The translations under genes and the position numbers were made by a program. Below, piece after piece: positions 1 through 5,332 of a stretch of DNA of 5,332 bases (positions are counted from its first letter, which is position 1; the number at the start of each line of letters is the position of its first letter). The stretch covers positions 1 through 5,332 of the forward strand of contig JAQUEZ010000353.1 of assembly GCA_028684915.1 (NCBI GenBank), in the 5' to 3' direction. The notes below the pieces were generated by a model. The model searched no databases and had not been told where the DNA came from. It saw only the letters and a list, made by a program, of their open reading frames with translations. Origin of the DNA: Desulfobulbus sp. GTDB taxonomy: Bacteria > Desulfobacterota > Desulfobulbia > Desulfobulbales > Desulfobulbaceae.

Positions 1-470
1 ACGTCCATGATCCGGAACGCTACGGCGTGGCCGAGTTTGACGCCGGCGGCACGGTGATCTCCCTGGAGGAAAAGCCGCTGCAGCCCAAATCGAGCTACGC
101 GGTCACCGGGCTTTATTTTTACGACAGCCAGGCGGCTGATATGGCGCAATCGTTGAAGCCTTCCCCGCGCGGCGAATTGGAAATCACCGACCTCAATCGT
201 CTTTATCTGGAGCAGGGGCGATTGCAGGTGGAAATCATGGGGCGCGGCTATGCCTGGCTGGATACCGGCACCCACGAATCGTTGTTGGAGGCCGGACAGT
301 TCATCGCCACCCTGGAGCGTCGACAGGGCCTTAAGGTTGCCTGTCCAGAGGAAATCGCCTACCGGCAGCAATGGATTGACGCCGAGCAATTGGAAAAGCT
401 GGCGCAACCGCTGGTGAAAAGCGGCTATGGCCAGTATTTGTTGCGTATTCTCAAAAAGCGAGTGTTCTGA
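1..470 (+). CDS. rmlA: Glucose-1-phosphate thymidylyltransferase RmlA, C-terminal part (5' end outside window)
   Basis: Catalyses glucose-1-phosphate + dTTP to dTDP-glucose + pyrophosphate, the first step of dTDP-L-rhamnose synthesis in the cytoplasm. The frame is open from base 3 and yields 155 residues before the TGA at 468-470. Family enzymes are about 290 residues, so roughly the first 135 residues, including the nucleotide-binding G-rich loop, lie off the left edge. Visible family blocks, numbered from the first complete codon: [11 protein letters not shown] (3-13), SLEEKP with its conserved sugar-nucleotide-contacting Lys24 (20-25), [10 protein letters not shown] (32-41), [11 protein letters not shown] (56-66), and [15 protein letters not shown], whose Asp87 matches the second metal-binding Asp of the family. 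The GTG at 27 is an internal valine, not a start, because similarity continues upstream of it. It overlaps rmlC by one base (TGATG), implying translational coupling. Identification is firm; a paralogue such as RffH, with the same reaction, cannot be fully excluded, but the adjacent rmlC favours rmlA. Confidence 0.96.
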   Translation, partial: VHDPERYGVAEFDAGGTVISLEEKPLQPKSSYAVTGLYFYDSQAADMAQSLKPSPRGELEITDLNRLYLEQGRLQVEIMGRGYAWLDTGTHESLLEAGQFIATLERRQGLKVACPEEIAYRQQWIDAEQLEKLAQPLVKSGYGQYLLRILKKRVF

Positions 471-1015
471 TGAACGTCACCCCCTTAGCCATCCCCGAAG
501 TGTTGCTGTTGGAACCCAGAGTGTTTGCCGACGCCCGCGGTTCGTTTTTCGAGAGCTTCAACCAAAAGAAATTTGAAAGCGCCGTCGGCAGGAGCGTCCA
601 GTTTGTGCAGGACAACCATTCCCATTCGGTGCGTCACGTGCTGCGCGGGCTGCATTATCAGATCCGGCAGCCGCAGGGCAAACTGGTGCGGGTGGCGCAG
701 GGAGAGGTGTTTGACGTGGCTGTGGACCTTCGCAGGCAATCCCCGACCTTCGGGCAATGGGTGGGCGCCAAGTTGAGCGGGGAGAACAGGAACCAGCTGT
801 GGATACCCGAGGGCTTTGCCCACGGTTTCCTGGCGCTCAGCGAAGCGGCTGATTTCCTTTATAAAACCACCGATTATTATGCCCCGGAATTTGAGCGCAC
901 GATCATCTGGAATGATCGCGACCTTGCTGTTAATTGGCCGTCAGGGGCTGAGCCGGTTTTGTCGGTCAAGGATGCGCAGGGGCTTTCCCTGCATCAGGCC
1001 GAGCTGTTTGCGTAA
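470..1015 (+). CDS. rmlC: dTDP-4-dehydrorhamnose 3,5-epimerase RmlC
   Basis: Epimerises C3 and C5 of dTDP-4-dehydro-6-deoxy-D-glucose to give dTDP-4-dehydro-L-rhamnose, the third step of the dTDP-L-rhamnose pathway. The 181 residues match the family's usual 180-185, so the gene is complete. It is a single cupin (jelly-roll) domain. Conserved blocks are FFESFN (26-31), FVQDNHSHS (45-53), LRGLHYQ (58-64), QGKLVRVAQGEVFDVAVDLR (69-88), WIPEGFAHGF (111-120) and FLYKTTDYY (129-137). By comparison with the Salmonella enzyme, the catalytic dyad is His62 and Asp168, with Lys71, Tyr131 and Tyr137 also in the active site; all are present. The ATG overlaps the rmlA stop codon by one base, and only a weak GAG (460-462) precedes it, so translation is probably coupled to rmlA. 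RmlC appears to be the last gene of the rml group, because a 435-bp gap follows. Confidence 0.97.
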   Translation: MNVTPLAIPEVLLLEPRVFADARGSFFESFNQKKFESAVGRSVQFVQDNHSHSVRHVLRGLHYQIRQPQGKLVRVAQGEVFDVAVDLRRQSPTFGQWVGAKLSGENRNQLWIPEGFAHGFLALSEAADFLYKTTDYYAPEFERTIIWNDRDLAVNWPSGAEPVLSVKDAQGLSLHQAELFA

Positions 1016-1151
1016 ATCAGGGGGAAAAACGCAGGTTGAGTTTGCCAGTTGGCGCCTTGTCTCGTTTCTATGATCAACGCCGTCTTGTTCCATTTCTCAA
1101 TCAAGCGAAGCATGATGCACAGCGCAAAACATCGCCGACGAAGGTTTGTCC

Positions 1152-1213
1152 TTTCGAACGAAGTGAGAAATCTCGCGCCATAACGAGATTTCTCCTCGCT
1201 GTCCTCGTCGAAA
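1152..1213. repeat. REP-like imperfect inverted repeat
   Basis: An inner perfect 11-bp inverted repeat, GAGAAATCTCG (1165-1175) against CGAGATTTCTC (1184-1194), encloses an 8-base loop. An outer 6-bp pair, TTTCGA (1152-1157) and TCGAAA (1208-1213), brackets it. The segments between inner and outer pairs differ in length, 7 bases on the left and 13 on the right, giving a bulged stem. From memory, arms of this kind (TTTCGA...GAGAAATCTC) recur as dispersed extragenic palindromes in many environmental bacteria. That resemblance is recalled rather than tested here, and only one copy is present in the window. Confidence 0.65.
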
Positions 1214-1230
1214 CGACGCACTCCCAAAGA

Positions 1231-1263
1231 CGTAGCCTGGATGCAGTGCAACGGAATCCGGGA
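1231..1263. repeat. Second short extragenic palindromic repeat
   Basis: CCTGGAT (1236-1242) pairs with ATCCGGG (1256-1262) with one G-T wobble, around a 13-base centre. The segment GTAGCCTGGATGCAG (1232-1246) followed by GGAATCCGGG (1253-1262) closely resembles a dispersed repeat I remember from proteobacterial genomes, in which the arms read CCCGGAT and ATCCGGG. It starts 18 bases after the preceding inverted repeat, so the two form a small repeat cluster. When translated, this repeat gives spurious peptides such as LDAVQRNPG that often turn up in mis-annotated hypothetical proteins. Confidence 0.55.
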
Positions 1264-1275
1264 ACACATCACATC

Positions 1276-1301
1276 AAAAAAAGCGTTTCACTTTTGAAAC
1301 G
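1276..1301 (-). terminator. Putative minus-strand Rho-independent terminator
   Basis: CGTTTCA (1284-1290) and TGAAACG (1295-1301) form a perfect 7-bp stem with a 4-base loop. Seven A residues lie immediately upstream on the + strand (1276-1282), separated from the stem by one base. Read on the minus strand this is a hairpin followed by seven T residues, the form of an intrinsic terminator. On the + strand no T-tract follows, so it would not stop rmlC transcription. The stem has only three G-C pairs and no minus-strand gene is visible that would need it. It may block antisense transcription from the right, or be fortuitous. Confidence 0.4.
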
Positions 1302-1381
1302 GAAACGGAACAACGGTCTGCGCCGGACAAGGGGGCGAGGCTTCGGCAATGCGCAATTTTCTTCTGTAGGCTTGAAACCCT

Positions 1382-1409
1382 TTGCTTTTATTGTCGTTTC
1401 TGCTCTAAT
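1382..1409 (+). promoter_or_regulatory. Weak sigma70-type promoter candidate upstream of the family 2 glycosyltransferase
   Basis: TCTAAT (1404-1409) matches five of six bases of the -10 consensus, and TTGCTT (1382-1387), 16 bases upstream, keeps the TTG of the -35. It lies about 41 bases before the chosen start codon of the next gene, after a long gap where a new promoter would be expected. The -35 match is poor and the region is T-rich, so a chance match is quite possible. Confidence 0.25.
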
Positions 1410-1450
1410 TCTTCCACACTCTTTTCCCTCTTTTCCTGTGGAGCATGGCT

Positions 1451-2317
1451 ATGGAGCAGAAAACGAAATACGAGGTGACTGTCCTCCTGCCGGCGTATAA
1501 CGAAGAAGGCGTAATCGGCGCCACCATTAAGAAAATCCGCGCCCTGCATCCAGATTTCGAAATTCTTGTGGTGGACGACGGTTCCACCGACAATACCCTG
1601 CACGAGGCCATGGCTGCCGGGGCTAACGTCTGGCCGCACCCCTACAACATTGGCAACGGCGCCGCCGTTAAATCCGGTCTGCGCTGCGCCCAAGGGGAAT
1701 GGGTGGTGATGATGGACGCCGACGGCCAGCATCAACCGGAAGACATCGCACGGCTCCTGAAGCATCGAGACGCCTTTGACATGGTGGTGGGCGCGAGGAC
1801 CAAGACCTCGGAAACCAGCGCCCACCGCGATCTGGCCAACTGGTTCTACAATCAATTTGCCTCCTACGTCACCCGGTTCAACGTCGAGGATCTGACCTCC
1901 GGTTTCCGGCTGGTGCGGCTGTCTGTGGCCAAACAGTTCATCTATCTTCTGCCCAACACTTTCTCTTACCCCTCCACCCTCACCCTGGGCTACCTGCGTA
2001 GCGGTCGCAGCGTCAAATACATTCCCATTCAAACCAAGGCGCGGAATGGCAAAAGCAAAATCAAGCTGGTGAAAGACGGAACCCGTTTTTTTCTTATTAT
2101 CACCAAAATAGCAACCTTGTTTTCGCCTTTTCGGGTGTTTCTGCCGATGAGCTTCGCCTTTTTCATCACTGGAATTTGCTACTACGCCTACACCTTCTTC
2201 ACCCAAGGTCGATTCACCAACATGTCAGCCCTGCTCTTCAACAGCGCGATCATAATTTTCATGATCGGACTCGTTGCCGAGCAGATCAGTCAGATGCGAT
2301 ATGATCGGGTCGAGTGA
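1451..2317 (+). CDS. Family 2 glycosyltransferase, polyprenyl-phosphate sugar synthase-like, membrane-anchored
   Basis: Likely transfers a sugar from a nucleotide donor to a polyprenyl phosphate or lipid-linked acceptor at the inner face of the cytoplasmic membrane. The 288-residue product starts with a GT-A fold: VTVLLPAYNEEGVIG (9-23), the nucleotide-binding DDGSTD (42-47), NIGNGAAVKSGL (66-77), the metal-binding DxD motif as DADGQ (89-93), and TSGFRL (149-154). A basic segment KARNGKSKIKLVKDG (196-210) follows, then two hydrophobic helices at about 224-250 and 258-277. This arrangement is typical of dolichol-phosphate mannose synthase-like and GtrB-like enzymes. The ATG at 1451 is preferred because GGAG (1440-1443) sits 7 bases upstream; the in-frame ATG at 1445 is only one base from it. 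Donor and acceptor cannot be assigned. It is the first gene after the repeat-bearing gap and its GC content resembles the rml genes. Confidence 0.88.
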   Translation: MEQKTKYEVTVLLPAYNEEGVIGATIKKIRALHPDFEILVVDDGSTDNTLHEAMAAGANVWPHPYNIGNGAAVKSGLRCAQGEWVVMMDADGQHQPEDIARLLKHRDAFDMVVGARTKTSETSAHRDLANWFYNQFASYVTRFNVEDLTSGFRLVRLSVAKQFIYLLPNTFSYPSTLTLGYLRSGRSVKYIPIQTKARNGKSKIKLVKDGTRFFLIITKIATLFSPFRVFLPMSFAFFITGICYYAYTFFTQGRFTNMSALLFNSAIIIFMIGLVAEQISQMRYDRVE

Positions 2318-2368
2318 AATATGCGTTATGAAGTTATTTGTTATCTTTTTATCTAATTGGAAAAGATG

Positions 2369-3121
2369 ATGGGAAATCGAGAGTATCAATTAGGCTTTTC
2401 TCGAAAAGGGAATGCCATGTTTGACCAACAAGGCAGGCAAAAAAAAGCAGTGACTATGATTTGTGTATTGTCTGATTTTATTGATACACCTCTTAGTGAT
2501 TTAACCCTACTTAACGTTGGTTGTTCAACTGGAATTATAGATGAATATCTTTCAAGATTTTTTAAAAATGTCGTTTGTATTGATATAGATGATAATGCTA
2601 TCAATTTTGCGAATAACAATTTTAAAAAAGATAATTTGTCGTTTGAGATATGTGACGCTATGAATTTAAAATTTGAATCATCAACTTTTGATGTAGTTGT
2701 GTGTTCTCAAGTATATGAACATGTTTCTGATGCTAATATTTTGATGGATGAGATTTATCGTGTATTAAAACCTGAAGGTTTGGTGTATTTTTCAGCTGGT
2801 AATAAGTTAATGTATGTTGAACCGCATTATAATTTACCTTTATTGTCTGTATTGCCTCTGTCTGTGGCAAATTTGTATTTAAAATCAACTGGGAAAGGTG
2901 AATTTTATTATGAACACCATCTGACATACTGGGGTCTTAAAAAATTAGTTAGCAAATTTGAAATTTTTGATTATACTATTAAGATTTTGAAAAATCCTGA
3001 TAAATACAGAGCAACCTATATGATAAAAAAAGGATCATTGAAGCATAGCTTGGCGAAGTTATTGGCAAGATATATGATTTGGTTAATTCCCGGCTATGTA
3101 TGGTTATTGCAAAAACATTGA
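2369..3121 (+). CDS. Class I SAM-dependent methyltransferase (Methyltransf_11 type), AT-rich
   Basis: A cytoplasmic methyltransferase that probably methylates a sugar or other small group during glycan assembly; the substrate is not readable. The product has 250 residues. Rossmann-fold motifs in order: SAM-binding motif I LLNVGCSTG (47-55), acidic end of strand 2 in VVCIDID (68-74), CDAMNL (95-100), FDVVVCSQVYEHV (107-119), and EIYRVLKPEGLVYFS (128-142). EPHYNLPLLSVLP (151-163) resembles a block I recall from methyltransferases in polysaccharide clusters. Residues 233-247 are hydrophobic and may be amphipathic or membrane-associated. GGAA (2359-2362) lies 6 bases before the ATG at 2369; ATG at 2366 or TTG at 2357 are in-frame alternatives adding one or four residues. 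The gene is much richer in A+T than its neighbours (13 of 60 bases G/C at 2581-2640) and uses many TTA, AAA, AAT and ATT codons, which suggests separate acquisition. Confidence 0.85.
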   Translation: MGNREYQLGFSRKGNAMFDQQGRQKKAVTMICVLSDFIDTPLSDLTLLNVGCSTGIIDEYLSRFFKNVVCIDIDDNAINFANNNFKKDNLSFEICDAMNLKFESSTFDVVVCSQVYEHVSDANILMDEIYRVLKPEGLVYFSAGNKLMYVEPHYNLPLLSVLPLSVANLYLKSTGKGEFYYEHHLTYWGLKKLVSKFEIFDYTIKILKNPDKYRATYMIKKGSLKHSLAKLLARYMIWLIPGYVWLLQKH

Positions 3122-3146
3122 CATAATTATTGTTTGTTTTTATGCG
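3118..3146 (+). promoter_or_regulatory. Possible promoter with consensus -35 overlapping the methyltransferase stop
   Basis: TTGACA (3118-3123) is a perfect -35 hexamer and contains the methyltransferase TGA stop. A 17-base spacer leads to TATGCG (3141-3146), which shares only the first three bases of the -10 consensus and lacks its key final T. The next gene starts 40 bases further on and has no clear ribosome binding site. The optimal -35 and spacing make it worth noting, but the poor -10 keeps confidence low. Confidence 0.25.
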
Positions 3147-3185
3147 TTTGTCTCCAGAAGTGTAGTCATTATGCCTCGTTAATTC

Positions 3186-4394
3186 ATGAAGCCCAAACTC
3201 CTAGTCGTCACCTCCACCTTCCCTCGGTGGTCAAACGACACCGATCCACCGTTTGTCTACGAACTCTCCAGAAGGTTAACTGATTCTTTTGATGTCACGG
3301 TGCATACACCGCACTACCCTGGTTCAAGGACAAGTGAACAGATGGGCGGAATGCACATTCACCGTTTTCGCTACTTCTTTGCTCCCTACGAACGACTGGC
3401 CGGGGGGCAGGGGATTGTTTCCAAGATGCGAAGGAACAAGCTGTATTCCCTGCTTCTTCCTTTTTTCCTTTTTTCCCAATTCTTTTCCCTCATCCTCCTG
3501 GTCTCCAAACTCCATCCTGACCTGATCCATGCTCACTGGCTGATTCCGCAAGGTTTTTGGGCGGTAGTGGCAAAGAAGTTGTTCAAGATTCCAGTAATCA
3601 TTACAGCACACGGGGCCGATGTGTTCAGTCTGCGGACACCGGCTGTCATAAGGGCCAAGCAATGGATTGTGAAAAACGCAGATCGGATCGTCACGGTCAG
3701 TTCGGCGCTGGCCGATGTATTGCGTGCCGATACCCAGTGTCCCCTGCGACCGGATATCATCCCCATGGGTGTTGACGCCTCCTTATTTTGCTCCGAAAAA
3801 ATGAGCAGATCCATCAGGGGGCAGTACGGTATCAATGGCCCGTTTTTGCTCTTTGTCGGTCGCTTGACCGAGAAAAAAGGGGTGGGCTACCTCATCGATG
3901 CCATGTCCATGGTTATCAAGGATTTCCCAAGTGCCAAACTCCTTATAATTGGTCATGGGGAATTGGAGCAGGAATTGCTCGAGCAGGTAAAGCTTCGTGA
4001 TCTTGAAGATATTGTCCTCTTCGCTGGAGGCATTGCGAATGCACAACTGCCCTCCTACTACGCTACCGCCGATTTGTTTATCGGTCCTTCTGTGCAGGTA
4101 AAATTTGGAGACAGCGAAGGCTTTGGGGTGACTTTTGTTGAAGCGGCGATGAGTAGTTTTTTGGTCATCGGAACTACGGTGGGAGGTATTGAAGATATTA
4201 TTAAAGATGGCGTAACGGGGTATTTAGTGCCTCCCGGTGATTCAAATGCCTTGGCCGCAAAGATTGTTGAAGTCCTTGCCGATCTAAATAATCATGAAAA
4301 TATGGAGAAAGAAGCGAGAAACGAGGCTACTGTTAAATTTGACTGGAGCCTTATAGCTGCAAGGTATAGAGATGCGTATCTATCTCATTTGTAA
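3186..4394 (+). CDS. Family 4 glycosyltransferase (GT-B fold)
   Basis: A retaining glycosyltransferase that would add a sugar from a nucleotide donor to a lipid-linked glycan at the cytoplasmic membrane. The 402 residues are normal for a two-domain GT-B enzyme. The N-terminal domain opens with KLLVVTSTFPRWSND (4-18) and PPFVYELSRRL (21-31), then has HAHWLIPQG (115-123) and ITAHGADV (139-146). The linker shows PMGVDASLF (193-201). The C-terminal domain has FVGRLTEKKG (223-232), LLIIGHGEL (252-260) and the EX7E motif, Glu311 to Glu319, in DSEGFGVTFVEA. A strongly hydrophobic stretch at about 88-107 probably helps membrane attachment. The start is fixed: an in-frame TAA at 3180-3182 lies just upstream and the next Met is residue 53. 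No good ribosome binding site precedes it. The 3' end overlaps the next gene by 23 bases. The general architecture resembles colanic-acid-type transferases such as WcaL; sugar specificity is unknown. Confidence 0.92.
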   Translation: MKPKLLVVTSTFPRWSNDTDPPFVYELSRRLTDSFDVTVHTPHYPGSRTSEQMGGMHIHRFRYFFAPYERLAGGQGIVSKMRRNKLYSLLLPFFLFSQFFSLILLVSKLHPDLIHAHWLIPQGFWAVVAKKLFKIPVIITAHGADVFSLRTPAVIRAKQWIVKNADRIVTVSSALADVLRADTQCPLRPDIIPMGVDASLFCSEKMSRSIRGQYGINGPFLLFVGRLTEKKGVGYLIDAMSMVIKDFPSAKLLIIGHGELEQELLEQVKLRDLEDIVLFAGGIANAQLPSYYATADLFIGPSVQVKFGDSEGFGVTFVEAAMSSFLVIGTTVGGIEDIIKDGVTGYLVPPGDSNALAAKIVEVLADLNNHENMEKEARNEATVKFDWSLIAARYRDAYLSHL

Positions 4395-5332
4395 AAGATA
4401 CTACACCAACAAGGATTTAATAAAGGACCGGTTTGGGCGTCTTTATCATTTGCCGGAGCAATTGGTGAAAAATGGCGCTGAAGTTTGGGTGGATGCCATT
4501 GATTATCGCAATAAAGGCTGCGATGCTCTGACAGCAGAAGGTGTTCACTTTCGAACTACTCCGGCATCACTGCCTAATATATTGGCACTGCCGTATACGC
4601 TTTACCGTCATTGCCTTGCGGCAAAACCAGACATTATTCTTGCCAGCGGTGACAGCCATATCGGATTCATGGCGTTGCTTGTCGCCAAAAAATTACGCGT
4701 CCCTTTTGCCTTCGATGTTTACGATTATTACCCGGCATTTAAAGGCAATAGAATCCCAGGCATGAAAACCATGTTTCGATACGCGGTTCAAAAGGCGGAT
4801 CTAGTCCTCTGTGCCAGTGAATCTCTGCTGGATAAGCTTGCTCCTCTGAATGTAAGCCGGCTGTTGGTGGAGAATGGCGTGGACTCATCTCTTTTTACTC
4901 CCGCAGATATGGTGCAATCCAGAAAAGCATTGGGCCTGCAACAAGATGCCATTTTTGTGGGCTATTTTGGCTCCATCAATTCTGCGCGTGGCCCTTTGTT
5001 GATTGAAGCATGCCGGATAGTACGAAAAGACTTCCCTGCCCTGCACTTGCTTCTGGCTGGCAAGGTCGATGGCGTGGATGTGAATGAATCGTGGATAAGG
5101 TATTTAGGTGACCTGCCGCAAAGGGATATCCCAACCTTAATCAACGCCTGTAATGTGGTCACAATACCGTATGCCGATACTCCTTTTAACCGAATGTGTG
5201 GGGCCCGCAAAATTGCCGAATACCTGGCTTGTGGCAAACCGGTTGTGGCAACTCGTGTTTCAAGTCAAGGGTCGGTATTTTACGGAACGGCGGCATCGGT
5301 TTGTGATGCAACCTCCCATGGGGTAGCAGATG
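4372..5332 (+). CDS. Second GT4-like glycosyltransferase, N-terminal part (3' end outside window)
   Basis: The frame stays open from ATG 4372 to the window edge, giving 320 complete codons, so the 3' end is missing. AAGG (4361-4364) sits 7 bases upstream as a ribosome binding site, and the gene starts inside the end of the preceding glycosyltransferase in the +1 frame, which suggests coupled translation. N-terminal features are MRIYLICKRYY (1-11), DRFGRLYHLPEQL (19-31), ILASGDSHIG (89-98) and DVYDYYP (115-121). The second GT-B domain shows ENGVDSSLFTP (167-177), VGYFGSI (196-202), LLLAGKVDG (226-234) and KIAEYLACGKPVVAT (280-294). The distal Glu of the EX7E motif is present (Glu283), but the proximal position is Met275. 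The fold assignment is good; donor and acceptor are unknown. GC content is intermediate, similar to its neighbour upstream. Confidence 0.85.
   Translation, partial: MRIYLICKRYYTNKDLIKDRFGRLYHLPEQLVKNGAEVWVDAIDYRNKGCDALTAEGVHFRTTPASLPNILALPYTLYRHCLAAKPDIILASGDSHIGFMALLVAKKLRVPFAFDVYDYYPAFKGNRIPGMKTMFRYAVQKADLVLCASESLLDKLAPLNVSRLLVENGVDSSLFTPADMVQSRKALGLQQDAIFVGYFGSINSARGPLLIEACRIVRKDFPALHLLLAGKVDGVDVNESWIRYLGDLPQRDIPTLINACNVVTIPYADTPFNRMCGARKIAEYLACGKPVVATRVSSQGSVFYGTAASVCDATSHGVAD

Larger units (their letters stand above)
1016..1450. other. Long intergenic region without a credible gene
   Basis: This 435-bp gap separates the rml genes from the glycosyltransferase genes. It holds an inverted repeat (1152-1213), a second short palindromic repeat (about 1231-1263), a hairpin with a flanking A-tract (1276-1301) and a weak promoter candidate (1382-1409). 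From about 1410 to 1439 the + strand is almost all pyrimidine. Open frames cross the gap on both strands, but they read straight through the repeats, show no family motif and lack convincing ribosome binding sites. No + strand Rho-independent terminator is visible after rmlC, so transcription may run through or end by Rho. Confidence 0.7.

Noticed and set aside
485..823. 112-codon minus-strand open frame inside rmlC
   Set aside because: It is a shadow of the complete and motif-rich rmlC gene in GC-rich DNA.
1152..1213. The inverted repeat as a CRISPR unit or an attachment site
   Set aside because: There is one copy only, with no regularly spaced repeats, spacers, integrase or tRNA nearby.
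994..1272. 92-codon minus-strand open frame overlapping the rmlC end and the repeats
   Set aside because: It overlaps a firm gene and the repeat cluster, with no motif and no convincing ribosome binding site.
1284..1301. The hairpin as a + strand terminator for rmlC
   Set aside because: No T-tract follows on the + strand, the A-tract is on the wrong side, and it sits about 270 bases after the rmlC stop.
1036..1500. 154-codon + strand open frame (TTG start) across the intergenic gap
   Set aside because: It reads through both palindromic repeats, giving spurious peptides such as FERSEKS and LDAVQRNPG, runs into the glycosyltransferase in another frame, and has no family similarity that I recognise.
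1388..2206. 272-codon minus-strand open frame antisense to the family 2 glycosyltransferase
   Set aside because: It is a shadow of a gene with clear catalytic motifs on the + strand. Its translation is rich in Gly, Val and His with no recognisable family motif.
4541..4765. 74-codon + strand open frame within the last gene
   Set aside because: It is out of frame with the long glycosyltransferase frame running from 4372 to the window end, which carries the family motifs.

Overview
The window is a piece of a bacterial surface-polysaccharide (O-antigen, capsule or exopolysaccharide) locus. All six supported genes lie on the + strand. I see no phage, plasmid, CRISPR, tRNA or rRNA signal and no sign of a new defence or regulatory system. 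The gene content and the repeat types in the long intergenic gap fit a Gram-negative proteobacterium, perhaps a gammaproteobacterium. That placement rests on remembered repeat resemblance and is tentative.

Layout: (1) bases 1-470 are the C-terminal half of rmlA (glucose-1-phosphate thymidylyltransferase). (2) Bases 470-1015 are a complete rmlC (dTDP-4-dehydrorhamnose 3,5-epimerase), whose start codon overlaps the rmlA stop by one base. (3) Bases 1016-1450 hold no credible gene. They carry a REP-like inverted repeat, a second short palindromic repeat, a hairpin that reads as a terminator only on the minus strand, and a weak promoter candidate. (4) Bases 1451-2317 encode a membrane-anchored family 2 glycosyltransferase of the polyprenyl-phosphate sugar synthase type. 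(5) Bases 2369-3121 encode a class I SAM-dependent methyltransferase in strikingly AT-rich DNA. (6) Bases 3186-4394 encode a complete family 4 glycosyltransferase. (7) Base 4372 to the window end is the start of a second family 4-like glycosyltransferase, overlapping the previous gene by 23 bp and cut by the window edge.

Reading them together: RmlA and RmlC are two of the four enzymes that make dTDP-L-rhamnose, and rmlB and rmlD are probably just outside the left edge. The downstream glycosyltransferases would transfer activated sugars onto a lipid carrier or growing glycan at the cytoplasmic face of the inner membrane, and the methyltransferase could decorate a sugar. Which sugars are used cannot be read from the sequence. 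Base composition changes sharply: rmlC is GC-rich (41 of 60 bases G/C at 661-720), the methyltransferase is AT-rich (13 of 60 at 2581-2640), and the family 4 genes look intermediate. This is the patchwork expected of a locus built by horizontal exchange.
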